Positions 33,893-45,135 of a stretch of DNA of 64,000 bases are shown in pieces. The first letter of the stretch is position 1, and the number at the start of each line of letters is the position of its first letter. The translations under genes were made by a program, and so were the position numbers. The notes below the pieces were generated by a model. That model saw only the letters and a list, made by a program, of their open reading frames with translations, made no database searches and was not told where the DNA came from. This stretch comes from CAWHHZ01 sp963829355 (GTDB taxonomy: Bacteria; Acidobacteriota; Thermoanaerobaculia; Gp7-AA8; JAHWKK01): positions 1 to 64,000 of the forward strand of contig CAWHHZ010000011.1 of the NCBI GenBank assembly GCA_963829355.1. The letters run 5' to 3'.

Positions 33893-35287
33893 ATGAGCCT
33901 GATTCTCTGCATTGAGGATGACGAGAAGATCGCGGCGAATCTCGTCCTTCGCCTGCGCGAGCGCGACTACGGTGTCGTCCGCTTCCGCACCGCGGAGGAA
34001 GCCGAGTCGTGGCTTGGCGATCGGATGAACCCCGAGCCTGACATGCTTCTGGTCGATGTACGCCTTCCCGGGATGAGCGGGATCGACCTGCTGGCGAAGC
34101 TCGGTGAAGATCGTCCGCCCGCCGTGATCATCTCGGGCGAGGCATCGATGGCTGAGACTCTCGAAGGTCTTCGACTGGGAGTCCACGACTTTCTCGACAA
34201 GCCCATCAGCCAGCAGCGTCTGATGAAGTCGGTCGAGAACTGCATCGAGCATGCTCGTCTGCGGCGTGAGCTGGACGACTTGAGGGCGCGGGATCAGAAG
34301 ATTCTCGGCGTCTCGGCGAAAACAAGGGATCTCCTTCGTGCGATCGAAACGGTTGCCGGCACCGAGGCACGTGTGCTGATCCGAGGCGAGAGCGGATCGG
34401 GGAAAGAGCTGGTGGCGGCGTCGATTCATCGGTTGAGCCGGCGCCGGAAACGCGCATTCGTCAAGCTGAACTGCGCCGCCATTCCGCACCATCTCGTCGA
34501 GGACGAACTCTTCGGCCACGTGAAGGGAGCTTTCACGGATGCGAAGTACGCGAAGGTGGGACTCTTCGAGCAGGCGAATGGGGGCACGCTTCTCCTCGAC
34601 GAGATCGGCGATATGGATCTCGAGGTCCAGTCGCGACTCCTTCGGGTTCTTGAGGACGGTCGCGTGCGGAGAATCGGGGATGCGAGTGATCGAGAGGTGG
34701 ATGTGCGTATTGTCGCCGCCACACACCGCGACCTCGAGCAGATGGTCAGGGACGGGAGGTTCCGAGAGGACCTGTACTTCCGGCTCGCCTCGGTTCCGGT
34801 GGAGGTGCCGGCGCTCCGCGAACGGCCGGAAGACATCCCGCTGCTCTTCACAGAGTTTCTCGGACAGTTCTGCCGGAAACATGGGCGGACACCGATGCTC
34901 GTCGAGCCGGAGGTTCATGAGTGTCTGAGCCAGTACCTCTGGCCGGGGAACGTTCGGGAATTGCGCAACCTTGCGGAGCGAATCTCTGTGTTCGGCATCT
35001 CGCCCGTAACGGTTGATCAACTTCCGACGGCGATTCTTTCAAAGGCAGGGAAGCACGAGGAGGGTGGCCTGCTCGATCTTGCGGAAAGATTCAGTATCGT
35101 TCCTCTCGCGCGATTCCGCGCACAGTGCGAGAAGGAGTACATCGAGCTCGTCCTCCAGCGAACCAACTGGAACGTGAGTCGAGCTGCCGAGATGCTGGAG
35201 ATCCAGAGGACACATCTGCACCACAAGCTCTCGACTCTGGGAATCGAACGCCCGGGCAGAGCCACCATCCGGGAAGACGAAGGCTGA
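33893..35287 (+). CDS. NtrC-class sigma-54-dependent response regulator
   Basis: A 464-residue regulator. The receiver domain has ILCIEDDEK and phospho-acceptor Asp55 in LLVDVRLPGMSG. The AAA+ domain has Walker A GESGSGKE (165-172), the sigma-54 contact loop GAFTDA (212-217; the usual form is GAFTGA), Walker B GGTLLLDEIG, and the arginine-finger region FREDLYFRL. A Fis-type helix-turn-helix ends the protein (NWNVSRAAEMLEIQRTHLHHKL). The first ATG that fits the receiver domain is taken (33893), 15 bases after the barrel stop. It likely activates both -24/-12 promoters of this operon when phosphorylated by the kinase at 31499. The Asp in the loop is a known natural variant; its effect here is untested. 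Confidence 0.93.
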   Translation: MSLILCIEDDEKIAANLVLRLRERDYGVVRFRTAEEAESWLGDRMNPEPDMLLVDVRLPGMSGIDLLAKLGEDRPPAVIISGEASMAETLEGLRLGVHDFLDKPISQQRLMKSVENCIEHARLRRELDDLRARDQKILGVSAKTRDLLRAIETVAGTEARVLIRGESGSGKELVAASIHRLSRRRKRAFVKLNCAAIPHHLVEDELFGHVKGAFTDAKYAKVGLFEQANGGTLLLDEIGDMDLEVQSRLLRVLEDGRVRRIGDASDREVDVRIVAATHRDLEQMVRDGRFREDLYFRLASVPVEVPALRERPEDIPLLFTEFLGQFCRKHGRTPMLVEPEVHECLSQYLWPGNVRELRNLAERISVFGISPVTVDQLPTAILSKAGKHEEGGLLDLAERFSIVPLARFRAQCEKEYIELVLQRTNWNVSRAAEMLEIQRTHLHHKLSTLGIERPGRATIREDEG

Positions 35288-35321
35288 AACCCTGGCCGCT
35301 GTGCTGCGTTATCCTCCAGGC

Positions 35322-35873
35322 ATGAAAGCGCTCACATTCAGGATTACTCTCCTTTCTCTGATCATCCTGGTTCTCGCAGGTGCCGGTTCCGCGTCGACTG
35401 TGGTCGATGCGACAGAGGCGCCCACGGTGGTTTATCTGGTCAGGCATGCCGAGAAGATGGAAGGCTCGAATGCGGCCGATCCGAAGGATCCGGGGCTCAG
35501 CGATGCGGGAGTGCGGCGTTCGGTCGCGCTCGTGCCGCTGCTGTCCGACGCGGGAGTCACGGGTATCTACAGCACGGACTATCTGCGTACGCGTCAAACC
35601 GTGGAGCCGCTGGCGGATGAGCTGGGAATCGAGGTCGAGACCTACGATCCCGGGAAGCTATCCGATTTTGCGCGTGAGCTGCGGGCACGCCCCGGTCGCT
35701 TCGTCGTTTCCGGTCACAGCAATACGACACCAGCGCTGGTCGAGCTCCTCGGAGGAGATCCGGGCAAGCCGATCGACGAGCCGCGTGAGTATGACCGGCT
35801 GTATGTGCTGGTGATCGACGGTGAGAGCACGACGACGATGATGCTCCGCTACGGCGAAGCGTCGCTGTATTGA
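35322..35873 (+). CDS. exported histidine phosphatase family protein
   Basis: A 183-residue protein with an N-terminal signal peptide (MKALTFRITLLSLIILVLAGAGSAS) and a compact phosphoglycerate-mutase-like fold. The catalytic motif is VYLVRHAEKME, a second active-site region is YSTDYLRTRQT, and the later His is in VVSGHSNTTPALVE. Periplasmic members often dephosphorylate sugar or lipid phosphates (the SixA/PgmA-like branch); the substrate is unknown. It lies 34 bases after the regulator gene and may be co-transcribed with it. Confidence 0.86.
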   Translation: MKALTFRITLLSLIILVLAGAGSASTVVDATEAPTVVYLVRHAEKMEGSNAADPKDPGLSDAGVRRSVALVPLLSDAGVTGIYSTDYLRTRQTVEPLADELGIEVETYDPGKLSDFARELRARPGRFVVSGHSNTTPALVELLGGDPGKPIDEPREYDRLYVLVIDGESTTTMMLRYGEASLY

Positions 35874-35899
35874 GTGGCACAGGCAGTTCAGCGACCACT

Positions 35900-36105
35900 G
35901 TCGTCCTGAGCGAAGCGAAGGATCGCGTACGGTCATACTCGCAGTGAATTCGGCGAAGGATCGCGTACGGTGATACTCGCAGTGAATTCGGCGAAGGATC
36001 GCGTACGGGCTGACTCGAACTGAATTGCACAGGGACTTCCGTGCGAGTATGACTCCACGAGATCCTTCGACCGTCCTCCGCTTCGCTCCGGCGGCTCAGG
36101 ATGAC
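35900..36105. repeat. dispersed composite repeat with internal 38-bp tandem units
   Basis: The block starts with a variant left end (GTCGTCCTGAG) and ends with CTCAGGATGAC at 36105. Inside, a 38-bp unit starting GCGAAGGATCGCGTACGG is repeated at 35915, 35953 and 35991 (the third copy diverges at its end). This shows local expansion of one arm of the element. Confidence 0.75.
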
Positions 36106-36164
36106 AGCCTGTTCCTACACTTCCCTTCGATGCTGCGAGTCGTTCCCCGGACCCAGGACCCTTT

Positions 36165-36563
36165 TCACACCTCGAACGGGTCCTGCTCTTCGTCGAGCCG
36201 GGCCTGCTCGTCTTCGACCTTCTGCTTGAGATCGTCGAGCCGCTTGATCTGAAGGTCGAGGAACTCTTCGAGCGGTTCCTTCTCCTCCTTCGACATATTG
36301 GCGAAGGTGATGGCCGAGCGGAACACATACTCGGTTCCGCGTTCACTTTCATGGACCTGTACGACGGAGCGGAGCACCTGACAGGGGATGTAGAAGCCGG
36401 TGTAGCTCGGGAACACGAGCGTGCAGTTTGCGCCAGCCTGGATCGGAGAGCGGTGGATCACGGCGGCGCCGGACTGACTGAGGTCGACGAGAAGGCCGTC
36501 TACCTCTGAGACCTGCACAGGGATTGTCGCGGTGGGGATGCGTTCGTGTCGTCGTCGTTCCAT
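36165..36563 (-). CDS. PilZ domain protein
   Basis: A 132-residue cytoplasmic protein with the cyclic-di-GMP-binding signature RRRHERIP at its N-terminus and DLSQSGAAV (the D/NxSxxG motif) near residue 28. The beta-barrel ends near residue 100 and is followed by an acidic coiled-coil tail (LQIKRLDDLKQKVEDEQARLDEEQ). Both ligand motifs are complete, so binding is likely. The tail may mediate contact with a partner. No motility or polysaccharide genes adjoin. Confidence 0.87.
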   Translation of the reverse strand: MERRRHERIPTATIPVQVSEVDGLLVDLSQSGAAVIHRSPIQAGANCTLVFPSYTGFYIPCQVLRSVVQVHESERGTEYVFRSAITFANMSKEEKEPLEEFLDLQIKRLDDLKQKVEDEQARLDEEQDPFEV

Positions 36564-36663
36564 CGGAGAGGGTGCCTGCGATCTATTGACGCAATTATAG
36601 TGTTCGAAAGGCGCTCTGTCGCGGCGTCCGATCTAAAATCTATCAGCGGGAGCCAGGTTCTGC

Positions 36664-38334
36664 TCAGCGGAGATGCGCCCTGATCGCTTCGAGAAAGGCG
36701 CGCGTCACCTGCGCACCTTCAATCTCGGCCTTTCCGACATTCTCGGCAACTATGGCGAACGCGATCTTCGGATTCTTCGCCGGAGCAATGGCGACGATCA
36801 CGGCGTTGTAGCCTCCTTGTCGGTCCCCCGCGGTTCCCGTCTTCATCGCGAAGTCGAGTCCTTCGATGGCCGCACGACGTCCCGTACCGGCCGGATGTGT
36901 CACGACGGCCCTCATCGCTTCGATCGTTTGTGCGACTGCTTCCTCCGAGGCGACGCGCGACGGCTGTTTCTGTTCGAGCCGGATCGGAATCTCGTCACCG
37001 AGGATCGACCTGCGCGCCTTCAACAGAGTTGGTTCCGTCATGAGGCCCCGGTTCGCGATCATGTCGGCGATGATGGCGAGGTGAAGGGTGTTGATCAGGT
37101 AGTGGTCAAGACCGATCGCGAGGTTGGCTGTCTGGTAATCCGTCAGGACATCTCCGACGATCTGGCCGAGCCCCACGTCGTAGAGTCCCAGATCGGCTGA
37201 ACCTCCGAACCCCGCCTCGCGCGCATTGTTCAGAAGCGTTTCCGCACCGACCTTCAACCCGATTTCGCCGAAGGCGACGTTACACGAGACGGCCATCGCG
37301 TCATCGAGTCCTGAAACCTCCTTGTGTTGCGCCCAGTCGAAGAACTGACGACCGTCGATCACGATGAAGCCCTTGCACATGAGCGGGAAGATCGATGAGA
37401 GCTCCACCTGGCTGTCGATCGCGGCCATGGAGGTGAGAGTCTTGATGACGGACCCCGGTTCATACTGTCCGGCGAAAGCGAGATTTCGTGCGTCACCGGC
37501 GCCCGGAGTGCTGGCGATGGCGAGGATCTCGTGAGTGGAGGGATCGATGGCGACGAGAGAGCCGCGTCTGTTGCCGAGTGCATCGAGGGCAGCCCTCTGG
37601 ATATCCGGATCGAGCGTCGTTTCGACTGTGGTCGAGGTGCCGATCTCGGGAAGATGACTCTCGAGCGACGTCGGCCCACCGGCCTCATCGACAAGAGTCG
37701 AGAACGACGCGTTCACCGCCACCAGATCCTCATTCTGAATCTGGTACGACGCAATCGTCTTTCCCTGTCGATCGAGGATGAGCGGGAAATCTCCCCCCTT
37801 TCGCTGCTCGATCGCATTCTTGAGCGCCTCGTAACGCTCCGGTTCGACGTCAGAGCTTTCAATGGTGGAGAACGTAGTGGCGGCTTCCTGAGTGCGGTCG
37901 GTGCCGAGCTCGGCGGCCGCACGATAGAGGGACAGCTCCGCGGATGCGTTCTTCTGTTCGACGGCAGTGTCGTACTCGAGAAAGCTTTCGTAGTTTCCCT
38001 GGGAGATCAGACGTTTTCCGACTTCCTCCTTGTCGATGATTGCGAACCAGTCGGGATTCCGTACCGCCATGCTGCGCAGCCATGGCTCGGCCCCCTCCCG
38101 ATCTCCCTTCGCCAGATAGCTCGCCGTGTAGAGGTGCTCGTAGTCCGCTGGACGAAGCCTGAACTTGTACCACCGGTCGAGAGTCTGAATGGCGGCGTCG
38201 TAGTTCGAGTTGCGCCACTCTTCCTTTGCCGTGTCGAGCGGGCGTCCTGCGACGAACCACGCCAGGGCGAGGATCGCCACGATCGTGAAGAGGATGGGTG
38301 TGAGTCTGCTGCGTCTCGAGTCTCTGTATGCCAT
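36664..38334 (-). CDS. transpeptidase-type penicillin-binding protein with TPR-like N-terminus
   Basis: A 556-residue inner-membrane protein with one N-terminal membrane segment (about residues 11-30). The region from 35 to 180 looks like a helical repeat (TPR-like: NYDAAIQTLDRWYK, EHLYTASYLAKGDREGAEPWL), where class B penicillin-binding proteins normally carry a dimerisation domain. The transpeptidase domain follows, with SVIK (Ser295-Lys298) in GQYEPGSVIKTL, SCN in MAVSCNVAFGEIG, and KTGTAGDRQGG near residue 503. All three catalytic motifs are intact. It could serve a specialised crosslinking step or act as a DD-peptidase. The SAM hydrolase gene lies 50 bases upstream on the same strand. 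Confidence 0.88.
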   Translation of the reverse strand: MAYRDSRRSRLTPILFTIVAILALAWFVAGRPLDTAKEEWRNSNYDAAIQTLDRWYKFRLRPADYEHLYTASYLAKGDREGAEPWLRSMAVRNPDWFAIIDKEEVGKRLISQGNYESFLEYDTAVEQKNASAELSLYRAAAELGTDRTQEAATTFSTIESSDVEPERYEALKNAIEQRKGGDFPLILDRQGKTIASYQIQNEDLVAVNASFSTLVDEAGGPTSLESHLPEIGTSTTVETTLDPDIQRAALDALGNRRGSLVAIDPSTHEILAIASTPGAGDARNLAFAGQYEPGSVIKTLTSMAAIDSQVELSSIFPLMCKGFIVIDGRQFFDWAQHKEVSGLDDAMAVSCNVAFGEIGLKVGAETLLNNAREAGFGGSADLGLYDVGLGQIVGDVLTDYQTANLAIGLDHYLINTLHLAIIADMIANRGLMTEPTLLKARRSILGDEIPIRLEQKQPSRVASEEAVAQTIEAMRAVVTHPAGTGRRAAIEGLDFAMKTGTAGDRQGGYNAVIVAIAPAKNPKIAFAIVAENVGKAEIEGAQVTRAFLEAIRAHLR

Positions 38335-38384
38335 GGCCTTTAGTCGTCAGGTTGTGTAGCGCGGGTGTTCGGTCGGCCGTAGCG

Positions 38385-39203
38385 TCAGCGCTCCGGCGTG
38401 ATCCATTTCAGACGAACCTCGTCCAGGCGCTCACTCTGCAATCGTTCTGCCGCACTTCCCATGTTGAGCGAGATCTCGATCGTTTCACGGGAGCCGACAA
38501 TCGCAAAAGGCTCGTCAGCGGAGCCTTCGCCATACGATCCGGAGATATGCGTGATCACCTGATCGCCGATCTCGATCTCGAACGGCCTCCCGAGATCGAG
38601 GAGGTGGGCGCCAATGTCCGTGATGACGTTGCCGAACCGGTCGATCGCAACGACGGTCCCGGTCACCCCGGCACGATCCACGACTGGCTCCCTGTATCGA
38701 AGCTCCACGATCTCGGATCGTTCGACGGGACGTCCCAGGTCGTCGAGCCCGACCCGCCCCTCGGCCAGCGCCGCGGCCACTGGTGCGAAACGGTCACGTC
38801 CGTGGAAGGTCGCGCTTCCCCGGGGGAGGAACAGTGCCTCATTCTCGACCGAAAAAAACGATGCTCTCGCGGAGAGCGCCACGCTCAGCAGACCATTGTC
38901 CGGTGCCAGATAGTACCGACCCTCATCGAGCGTCGCGAGGATCCTCCGGGGCGTGCCCACACCGGGGTCGATGACCGCAACGATCACCACCCGCTCGATG
39001 AAATCGTTTGCGGGATGGAATGTCCCCTTCACCGTCCGGAGAAACCAGCCGGCCTCGAAAGGGTCGAACGGTGTGATCTCATGGCTGAGGTCGACGATCG
39101 TGGCGTTGGATCGCGAGACAATGACGCCTTTCATCGAGGCGACGTAAGGGTCGCGTGTGCCGAAGTCCGTCAACAGTCCGACGATGGAACGGGGACTCGT
39201 CAT
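38385..39203 (-). CDS. SAM hydroxide adenosyltransferase (DUF62 family)
   Basis: A 272-residue cytoplasmic enzyme related to fluorinase and chlorinase, expected to use water to cleave S-adenosylmethionine to adenosine and methionine. Landmarks are LLTDFGTRDPYVASMKGVI at the N-terminus, VIVAVIDPGVGTPRR, YYLAPDNGLLS, TFHGRDRFAPVAA and, in the C-terminal domain, VVAIDRFGNVITDI. The halide-specific loop of fluorinases is not evident, so the hydrolase role is preferred. Only 28 bases separate its start from the divergent DUF2064 gene. Confidence 0.9.
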   Translation of the reverse strand: MTSPRSIVGLLTDFGTRDPYVASMKGVIVSRSNATIVDLSHEITPFDPFEAGWFLRTVKGTFHPANDFIERVVIVAVIDPGVGTPRRILATLDEGRYYLAPDNGLLSVALSARASFFSVENEALFLPRGSATFHGRDRFAPVAAALAEGRVGLDDLGRPVERSEIVELRYREPVVDRAGVTGTVVAIDRFGNVITDIGAHLLDLGRPFEIEIGDQVITHISGSYGEGSADEPFAIVGSRETIEISLNMGSAAERLQSERLDEVRLKWITPER

Positions 39204-39231
39204 CGTCTACATCGTATACTCCGTTACCGGC

Positions 39232-39942
39232 ATGATCGAATCGGATTACGAGTTGTGCAGGCGATCCCCGAAGCGGGTTCTGCTGTTTGCCAGGGCCCCC
39301 GAGCCAGGCAGTGTGAAAACCCGGCTCGCAAGTTCCATAGGCAACGAAGGAGCCGAGGGGGTCTACCGCGGCATGATTCGCGAGCTGCTGGAGCGGCTTG
39401 GACCGGGTAACGACCGGTTCGACGTGGAGGTGTTGTGGACCGGGTCGACGGATGTTCCGGGTAAGACACTCACCACGACCTTCGCTCCTTACCGGCTCGC
39501 CCGACAGATCGGCCGTGACCTGGGGGAGCGGATGACCACGGCGTTCAGCGAGCGCGCCCTCCTGCAACGGACCCGGCAGATCATCGCGATTGGAACCGAT
39601 CTCCCCGATCTCGAGCGAAGCGACATCGACGCGGCATTCTCGCTTCTGGAGTCGTGTGAGTGGGTCATCGGGCCAGCGGGGGATGGCGGCTACTACCTGA
39701 TCGGATGCCGGTCATCAAACTTCGACTCGTCTGTGTTCGAGGGGATCCACTGGGGGCAGTCGTCGGTCCTCGAGGCAACGACAGAGCGGATTCGAGAGCT
39801 CGGCGGGACTGTTGCTCTCCTTCCGGAGAGAAACGACATAGACGAGATCAGCGATCTCGAGGAGTACCTGGAGCGGCACCCGGACGGTGATGTCGCGCGA
39901 GCGTTTCGTCAAGTGCAGCTGGGAGAGCGGAGGCGAGGATGA
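39232..39942 (+). CDS. DUF2064 / TIGR04282-type glycosyltransferase-like protein
   Basis: A 236-residue protein with a GT-A-like nucleotide-sugar fold. The start VLLFARAPEPGSVKTRLASSIG resembles the nucleotide-binding segment of cofC/MobA-like transferases. QIIAIGTDLPDLERSDIDAAF and WVIGPAGDGGYYLIG complete the family pattern. Members are named for arsenosugar biosynthesis in some clusters, but no such genes are present here. The first codon is ATG 39232; a longer frame starts inside the divergent SAM hydrolase gene. It overlaps the NAD(P)HX repair gene by 4 bases (ATGA), so they share a transcript. Confidence 0.85.
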   Translation: MIESDYELCRRSPKRVLLFARAPEPGSVKTRLASSIGNEGAEGVYRGMIRELLERLGPGNDRFDVEVLWTGSTDVPGKTLTTTFAPYRLARQIGRDLGERMTTAFSERALLQRTRQIIAIGTDLPDLERSDIDAAFSLLESCEWVIGPAGDGGYYLIGCRSSNFDSSVFEGIHWGQSSVLEATTERIRELGGTVALLPERNDIDEISDLEEYLERHPDGDVARAFRQVQLGERRRG

Positions 39943-41471
39943 AGATCGTTACTTCGGAACAGATGACGGCAATCGACCGGCGCGCGATCGAGACGTACGG
40001 CATCCCTTCGATCGTCCTGATGGAGAACGCGGCGATCGCCACCGCGGAGTCGATTCTCGAGAACTATCCGAATGCACGAAGTGCCGTGGTTCTATGCGGA
40101 ACCGGGAACAACGGCGGTGACGGCTTCGCGATTGCCCGCCATCTCCAGCAGCGGGAAATGATCGTGGCGATCGTTCTCGCGGGCACCGAAGAGAAGCTCG
40201 AGGGTGATGCCGCACTCAATCACCGGATATGCCAGAGGATCGGCATCTCTCCGATGACGGTCGGTTCGGAAGAGGAGATCGAGGACGTCGTCGATCTCTG
40301 CCGTTCCGGCGATCTCGTGGTGGATGCGCTCTTCGGCACCGGGCTGAGCCGTGCCGTCGAGGGATTCCGCGCAGACCTGATCGAGGCGATCAACGCACTC
40401 GACGTGCCGATCGTCGCCGTCGATCTCCCGAGCGGTCTCAACGGCTCCTCGTCTGACGTTGCGGGACCCGCGATTCAGGCCGATCTGACCGTGACCTTCT
40501 GCCAACCGAAGATCGCTCACATCTTTGCGCCAGCATCGGAGTGCTGCGGCAACGTTGTCGTGGCGGACATATCGATTCCGGAGGCCGCGGTCGAGGAGGA
40601 GGACGTGCGGCTCGATCTGATCGTGCCGGGCGAGATCATGCCGCTCTTCGAAGTCCGGCGGCCGGAGACACACAAGGGCTCGTTCGGACACGTCGCGATC
40701 ATCGCAGGCTCAGAAGGACGTACCGGAGCCGCGATCATGTCGGCACGCGCTGCGGTCCGCGGCGGCGCGGGCCTCGTCTCGGTCGTGAGCGATCCCGCCT
40801 CGGCGCAAGCGATCGACGCGGTGTCGATCGAGTCGATGTCGAAGCCATTCGATATGATGGGGGAGTCTGCGGACGCGATTCTCGAGTTTGTAGCCGACAA
40901 GGATGCAGTGCTGATCGGCTCCGGCCTGCGTGACGATGAGGAGTCGTACGGGCTGGTGCGGGATCTGGTGCGCCGGATCGAGCTACCGCTGGTGATCGAC
41001 GCGTCAGGGCTGAATGCCTTCGCCGGTCGCATCGGTGATCTGAAGTCCGAGAGCGTGCGGATTCTGACTCCCCATCCGGGTGAGCTCGGTCGATTGATGG
41101 GCGTCTCGGCCGATGAGATCAATCGCGATCGAGTGGAATCGGCGAGGGAGGCTGCGTCGTCATCCGGCGCGGTCGTCGTTCTCAAGGGCCACCAGACACT
41201 CGTTGCGTCGCCGGATGGCCGGGTGTCGGTGAATCCGACGGGAAACCCCGGGATGGCGACCGGGGGCATGGGTGATGTCCTGGGAGGCCTTCTCGTCGCG
41301 ATTCTGGCTCGTCATGATGATGCGTTCGAGGCTGCGCGTGCGGCGGTCTACCTCCACGGTCTTGCCGGAGATCTCCTTCGTGAAGCCATGAGCGATATCG
41401 GTCTGCGCGCCATGGACGTGGCGGAGAGCCTGCCGCGAGCGGTTGCAGCGCTGCGGGAGATGGCGGGATGA
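39939..41471 (+). CDS. bifunctional NAD(P)H-hydrate epimerase / ADP-dependent dehydratase
   Basis: A 510-residue metabolite-repair enzyme that restores NAD(P)H from its hydrated forms. The N-terminal YjeF_N epimerase (residues 1 to about 215) shows VLMENAAIATA, CGTGNNGGDGFAIARHL and VDALFGTGLSR. The C-terminal carbohydrate-kinase-like dehydratase shows HKGSFGHVAIIAGSEGRTGAAIMSA, LTPHPGELGRLMG, VVLKGHQTLVASPDG and NPTGNPGMATGGMGDVLGG, with the catalytic Asp in that last motif. Both halves look functional. It overlaps the genes on both sides by 4 bases; YjeF followed by TsaE is a common bacterial arrangement. Confidence 0.95.
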   Translation: MKIVTSEQMTAIDRRAIETYGIPSIVLMENAAIATAESILENYPNARSAVVLCGTGNNGGDGFAIARHLQQREMIVAIVLAGTEEKLEGDAALNHRICQRIGISPMTVGSEEEIEDVVDLCRSGDLVVDALFGTGLSRAVEGFRADLIEAINALDVPIVAVDLPSGLNGSSSDVAGPAIQADLTVTFCQPKIAHIFAPASECCGNVVVADISIPEAAVEEEDVRLDLIVPGEIMPLFEVRRPETHKGSFGHVAIIAGSEGRTGAAIMSARAAVRGGAGLVSVVSDPASAQAIDAVSIESMSKPFDMMGESADAILEFVADKDAVLIGSGLRDDEESYGLVRDLVRRIELPLVIDASGLNAFAGRIGDLKSESVRILTPHPGELGRLMGVSADEINRDRVESAREAASSSGAVVVLKGHQTLVASPDGRVSVNPTGNPGMATGGMGDVLGGLLVAILARHDDAFEAARAAVYLHGLAGDLLREAMSDIGLRAMDVAESLPRAVAALREMAG

Positions 41472-41893
41472 AGCGATGGATCTCGACGAGCGAGGAAGAG
41501 ACGCGCGCGATCGGTCGCGAGATCGCCGCGCTGATTCCGGCCGACGCTCTCGTCTATCTCTCGGGAGATCTTGGAGCCGGAAAGACGACGCTCGTTCGTT
41601 CGATCGCGGAGGCCGTCGGTTGTGACCCTGCGGAGGTGGCGTCGCCGTCATTCGCACTCGTTCACGAATACCCTCGGGAGAACGCGCCGAACGTGATCCA
41701 CGTCGATGGTTACCGGCTCTCCGATCACCCGCACGAGTGGATGGAGATCGGGATCGACGACATTCTCCGCGGCCCCGGCATCAAGTTCGTCGAGTGGCCC
41801 AAACGCCAGTTCGACGAGCTCGCTCAGGCGTGGGCCATCATCCGCGTCACCGTCGAAGACGACGAACGAAGGGTGATCGAATTGGAAATGTGA
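41468..41893 (+). CDS. tsaE: tRNA threonylcarbamoyladenosine biosynthesis ATPase TsaE
   Basis: A 141-residue P-loop ATPase that works with TsaD and TsaB to make the t6A modification at position 37 of ANN-decoding tRNAs. Walker A is LSGDLGAGKTTLVRSIAEAVG; SPSFALVHEY and the HVDGYRL segment follow. ILRGPGIKFVEWPKR near the end is the family's conserved tail region. The length fits the family. TsaB and TsaD are not in the window. Start ATG overlaps the preceding stop (ATGA). Confidence 0.95.
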   Translation: MKRWISTSEEETRAIGREIAALIPADALVYLSGDLGAGKTTLVRSIAEAVGCDPAEVASPSFALVHEYPRENAPNVIHVDGYRLSDHPHEWMEIGIDDILRGPGIKFVEWPKRQFDELAQAWAIIRVTVEDDERRVIELEM

Positions 41894-42270
41894 AGAGGGC
41901 CCAAAAACCCCACCTCAAGCCCGCGCAGGCGGGCGCAACAACCTAGCCCAGCGGCGTAAGCCCTGGGTAAATTGAACCCGCGAAAATCCCCCAAGCCCGC
42001 GAAGGCGGGCGACACAAATTCGGGCGTCCGATTCACGCGACACAATCGCGCGTCGGTCGACGCGAAACGACCCGCGTGTCGTTTCACGCGGGCGTTTGTG
42101 TCGGCCCGCCTTCGCGGCCTTTGGGATTCTTGGTGGGCGCCGGTGTCCCAGGGCTTACGCCGGTGTCCCAGGGCTTACGCCTGTGTCCCAGGGCTTACGC
42201 CGCTGGGCTAGGTTGTGTCGGCCCGCCTTCGCGGGCCTGTAAGGAGGGCCTTCGCGGGCCTGTAAGGAGG
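41894..42270. repeat. palindrome and tandem-repeat array between tsaE and the M16 gene
   Basis: This 380-bp gap between convergent genes is packed with structure. It contains GCCCGC-GCAG-GCGGGC and GCCCGC-GAAG-GCGGGC hairpins near 41920 and 41996. It also has a CCCAGCGGC...GCCCTGGG stem near 41948, three exact or near-exact 20-bp tandem units beginning CGGTGTCCCAGGGC (42141, 42161, 42181), and two 23-bp units beginning CCTTCGCGGGCC (42226, 42249). No coding signal. Confidence 0.75.
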
Positions 42271-42297
42271 GGGCGCCCCGGTCTGCCCGGGGCGCCC
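42271..42297 (-). terminator. strong hairpin after the M16 peptidase stop
   Basis: A perfect 11-bp GC stem (GGGCGCCCCGG / CCGGGGCGCCC) with a 5-base loop lies 5 bases past the stop codon of the M16 gene on the minus strand. No T-run follows, so it may terminate weakly or protect the transcript end. Confidence 0.5.
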
Positions 42298-42302
42298 ATT
42301 AA

Positions 42303-45130
<2,828 letters not shown>

Positions 45131-45135
45131 ACGTT

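Noticed and set aside
42141..42271. Possible CRISPR-like direct repeats
   Set aside because: 20-bp and 23-bp units follow each other directly without spacers; simple tandem duplication.
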